From Diorhabda sublineata (Eukaryota > Arthropoda > Insecta > Coleoptera > Chrysomelidae): DNA of 64,000 nucleotides. The position numbers and the translations under genes are program-made. The notes beneath the pieces are model-generated. The model was not told the DNA's origin. It saw nothing but the letters and a program-made list of their open reading frames with translations, and made no database searches. Positions 63,185 through 64,000 of the stretch are shown piece after piece (position 1 is the first letter of the stretch; each line of letters begins with the position of its first letter). The stretch spans positions 30,804,559-30,868,558 of the forward strand of contig NC_079476.1 of the NCBI RefSeq assembly GCF_026230105.1. The letters run 5' to 3'.

Positions 63185-64000
63185 TCTAGTATAGGTAGGT
63201 TGTTTTAATGATTTTGATTAATAAACAATTTGTATCTATTTATGATTCTGTTTATTGTAACAATATGTGACTTCATTAGTCATATACTGGCCCAGAAATT
63301 CTGTTTCCACACATCATTATTTCTCAATATCAATCAGGCAGGCATCATAATTTCTGTCATAATGAACATTGACCAAGTCGTCGTCGTCTATGATAACAGT
63401 CACCGGTGAATGACCGAAATCGTCATTAAAAGGATAAATAACGGTCATTCACCAACTATCTTGGTGGATGTTAACAGCCACCAGAGTATCTCAACATATA
63501 CTGCATTTCGAACATAGTACACACAGTAACATTTATATAGGGTGATAAAGTTCAGTGCCTCCTGTGTTCTTTGACATTAAAATTTTGAGGGATCATTAGT
63601 CTCCACATTTTAAAATAGTTCATAATCTTACGTTCCAGAATAATGTGCCATATTAAAGTTACATTTTTTTACAGAAAACATCCTATATTTTATTGCATAT
63701 TTGAAGTTAGCTTGACTTATCCATTGTAATAATATTGGGTTGTTATGTGTTCTTCGGTGTATTTAGAAAGTTATAATCAATTTTCCATAAAAATTTCAAT
63801 ATGTTCAATACCCTGTAATAATATGTAAGAGAAATTTAAGAATGGAGATCTATTTGGGACAAATCATTATTGAGATATTTTGATTTTGTCTGTATAAAAC
63901 AATGATTATGTACCTGTCCTATTTATAATTATTCATCGACTAATTTTGAGTTAGCTATGATTTATTTCTAAAACTGACATTTTATCATTGCTGTTTGGTT
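63185..64000. other. No gene seen apart from the hairpin
   Basis: The 63300-63530 patch is less AT-rich and holds the 12-bp hairpin. The remainder is AT-rich and runs off the window. Confidence 0.5.
63405..63453. other. Perfect 12-bp hairpin
   Basis: 'ggtgaatgaccg' (63405-63416) and 'cggtcattcacc' (63442-63453) are perfect reverse complements separated by 25 bases that read 'aaatcgtcattaaaaggat' and 'aaataa'. No terminator or RNA family is recognised. Confidence 0.6.

Overview
The window looks like AT-rich nuclear DNA from an animal, most probably an insect. The signs are GT-AG splice signals, absence of compact bacterial-style genes, many decayed Tc1/mariner, Helitron, Harbinger and non-LTR relics typical of insect genomes, and a short CCTAA/TTAGG-like tract near the right end. 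A beetle or similar insect would fit, but the sequence alone does not settle the order. Nothing viral, bacterial or CRISPR-like was seen.

Only one confident host coding exon was found. It is the first coding exon (41895-42177, + strand) of a rhodopsin-family peptide GPCR of the FMRFamide-receptor type, with a good acceptor upstream and a good donor downstream. Its later exons were not found. A mariner relic starts about 200 bp inside the presumed first intron.

Nearly every other recognisable coding stretch is a broken mobile element. From left to right: a 370-bp repeat half (905-1275) with an inverted partner at 17080-17440; a Crypton-like tyrosine-recombinase relic (3715-4403, -); a 340-bp MITE with conserved inverted ends (5748-6090); a mariner relic (6199-6850, -); a PIF/Harbinger relic (about 10850-11400); a Tc1/mariner-type element with 147-bp inverted ends (12091-13580); a mariner relic with a 76-bp tandem duplication (14750-15479, -); a second tyrosine-recombinase relic (21814-22470, +); a Helitron helicase relic (22549-23241, -); a three-copy repeat family (20281, 20830, 25261); a non-LTR endonuclease relic (28450-29200, -); and a third tyrosine-recombinase relic (29781-30740, -).

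The right half continues with a mariner bounded by 28-bp inverted ends and carrying a 126-bp internal duplication (36005-37139); a Tc1 relic (37270-37925); a Helitron Rep-region relic (39730-40230); mariner relics on either side of the GPCR exon; a fold-back element (47541-47806); a DDE_3-type relic (47950-48920); a 1.5-kb element with 260-300-bp inverted ends (48947-50471); further mariner and DDE_3 relics (52030-54330); an internally deleted SETMAR-type mariner (54834-55681, -); a TA microsatellite (56471-56600); and a LINE C-terminal relic (56868-57060, -). From 57 to 63 kb almost nothing is recognisable.

The most interesting signals are the three independent copies of a tyrosine-recombinase element and the two Tc1/mariner-type elements with unusually long inverted ends. 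All family assignments come from recognising protein motifs by eye. No database search was run.
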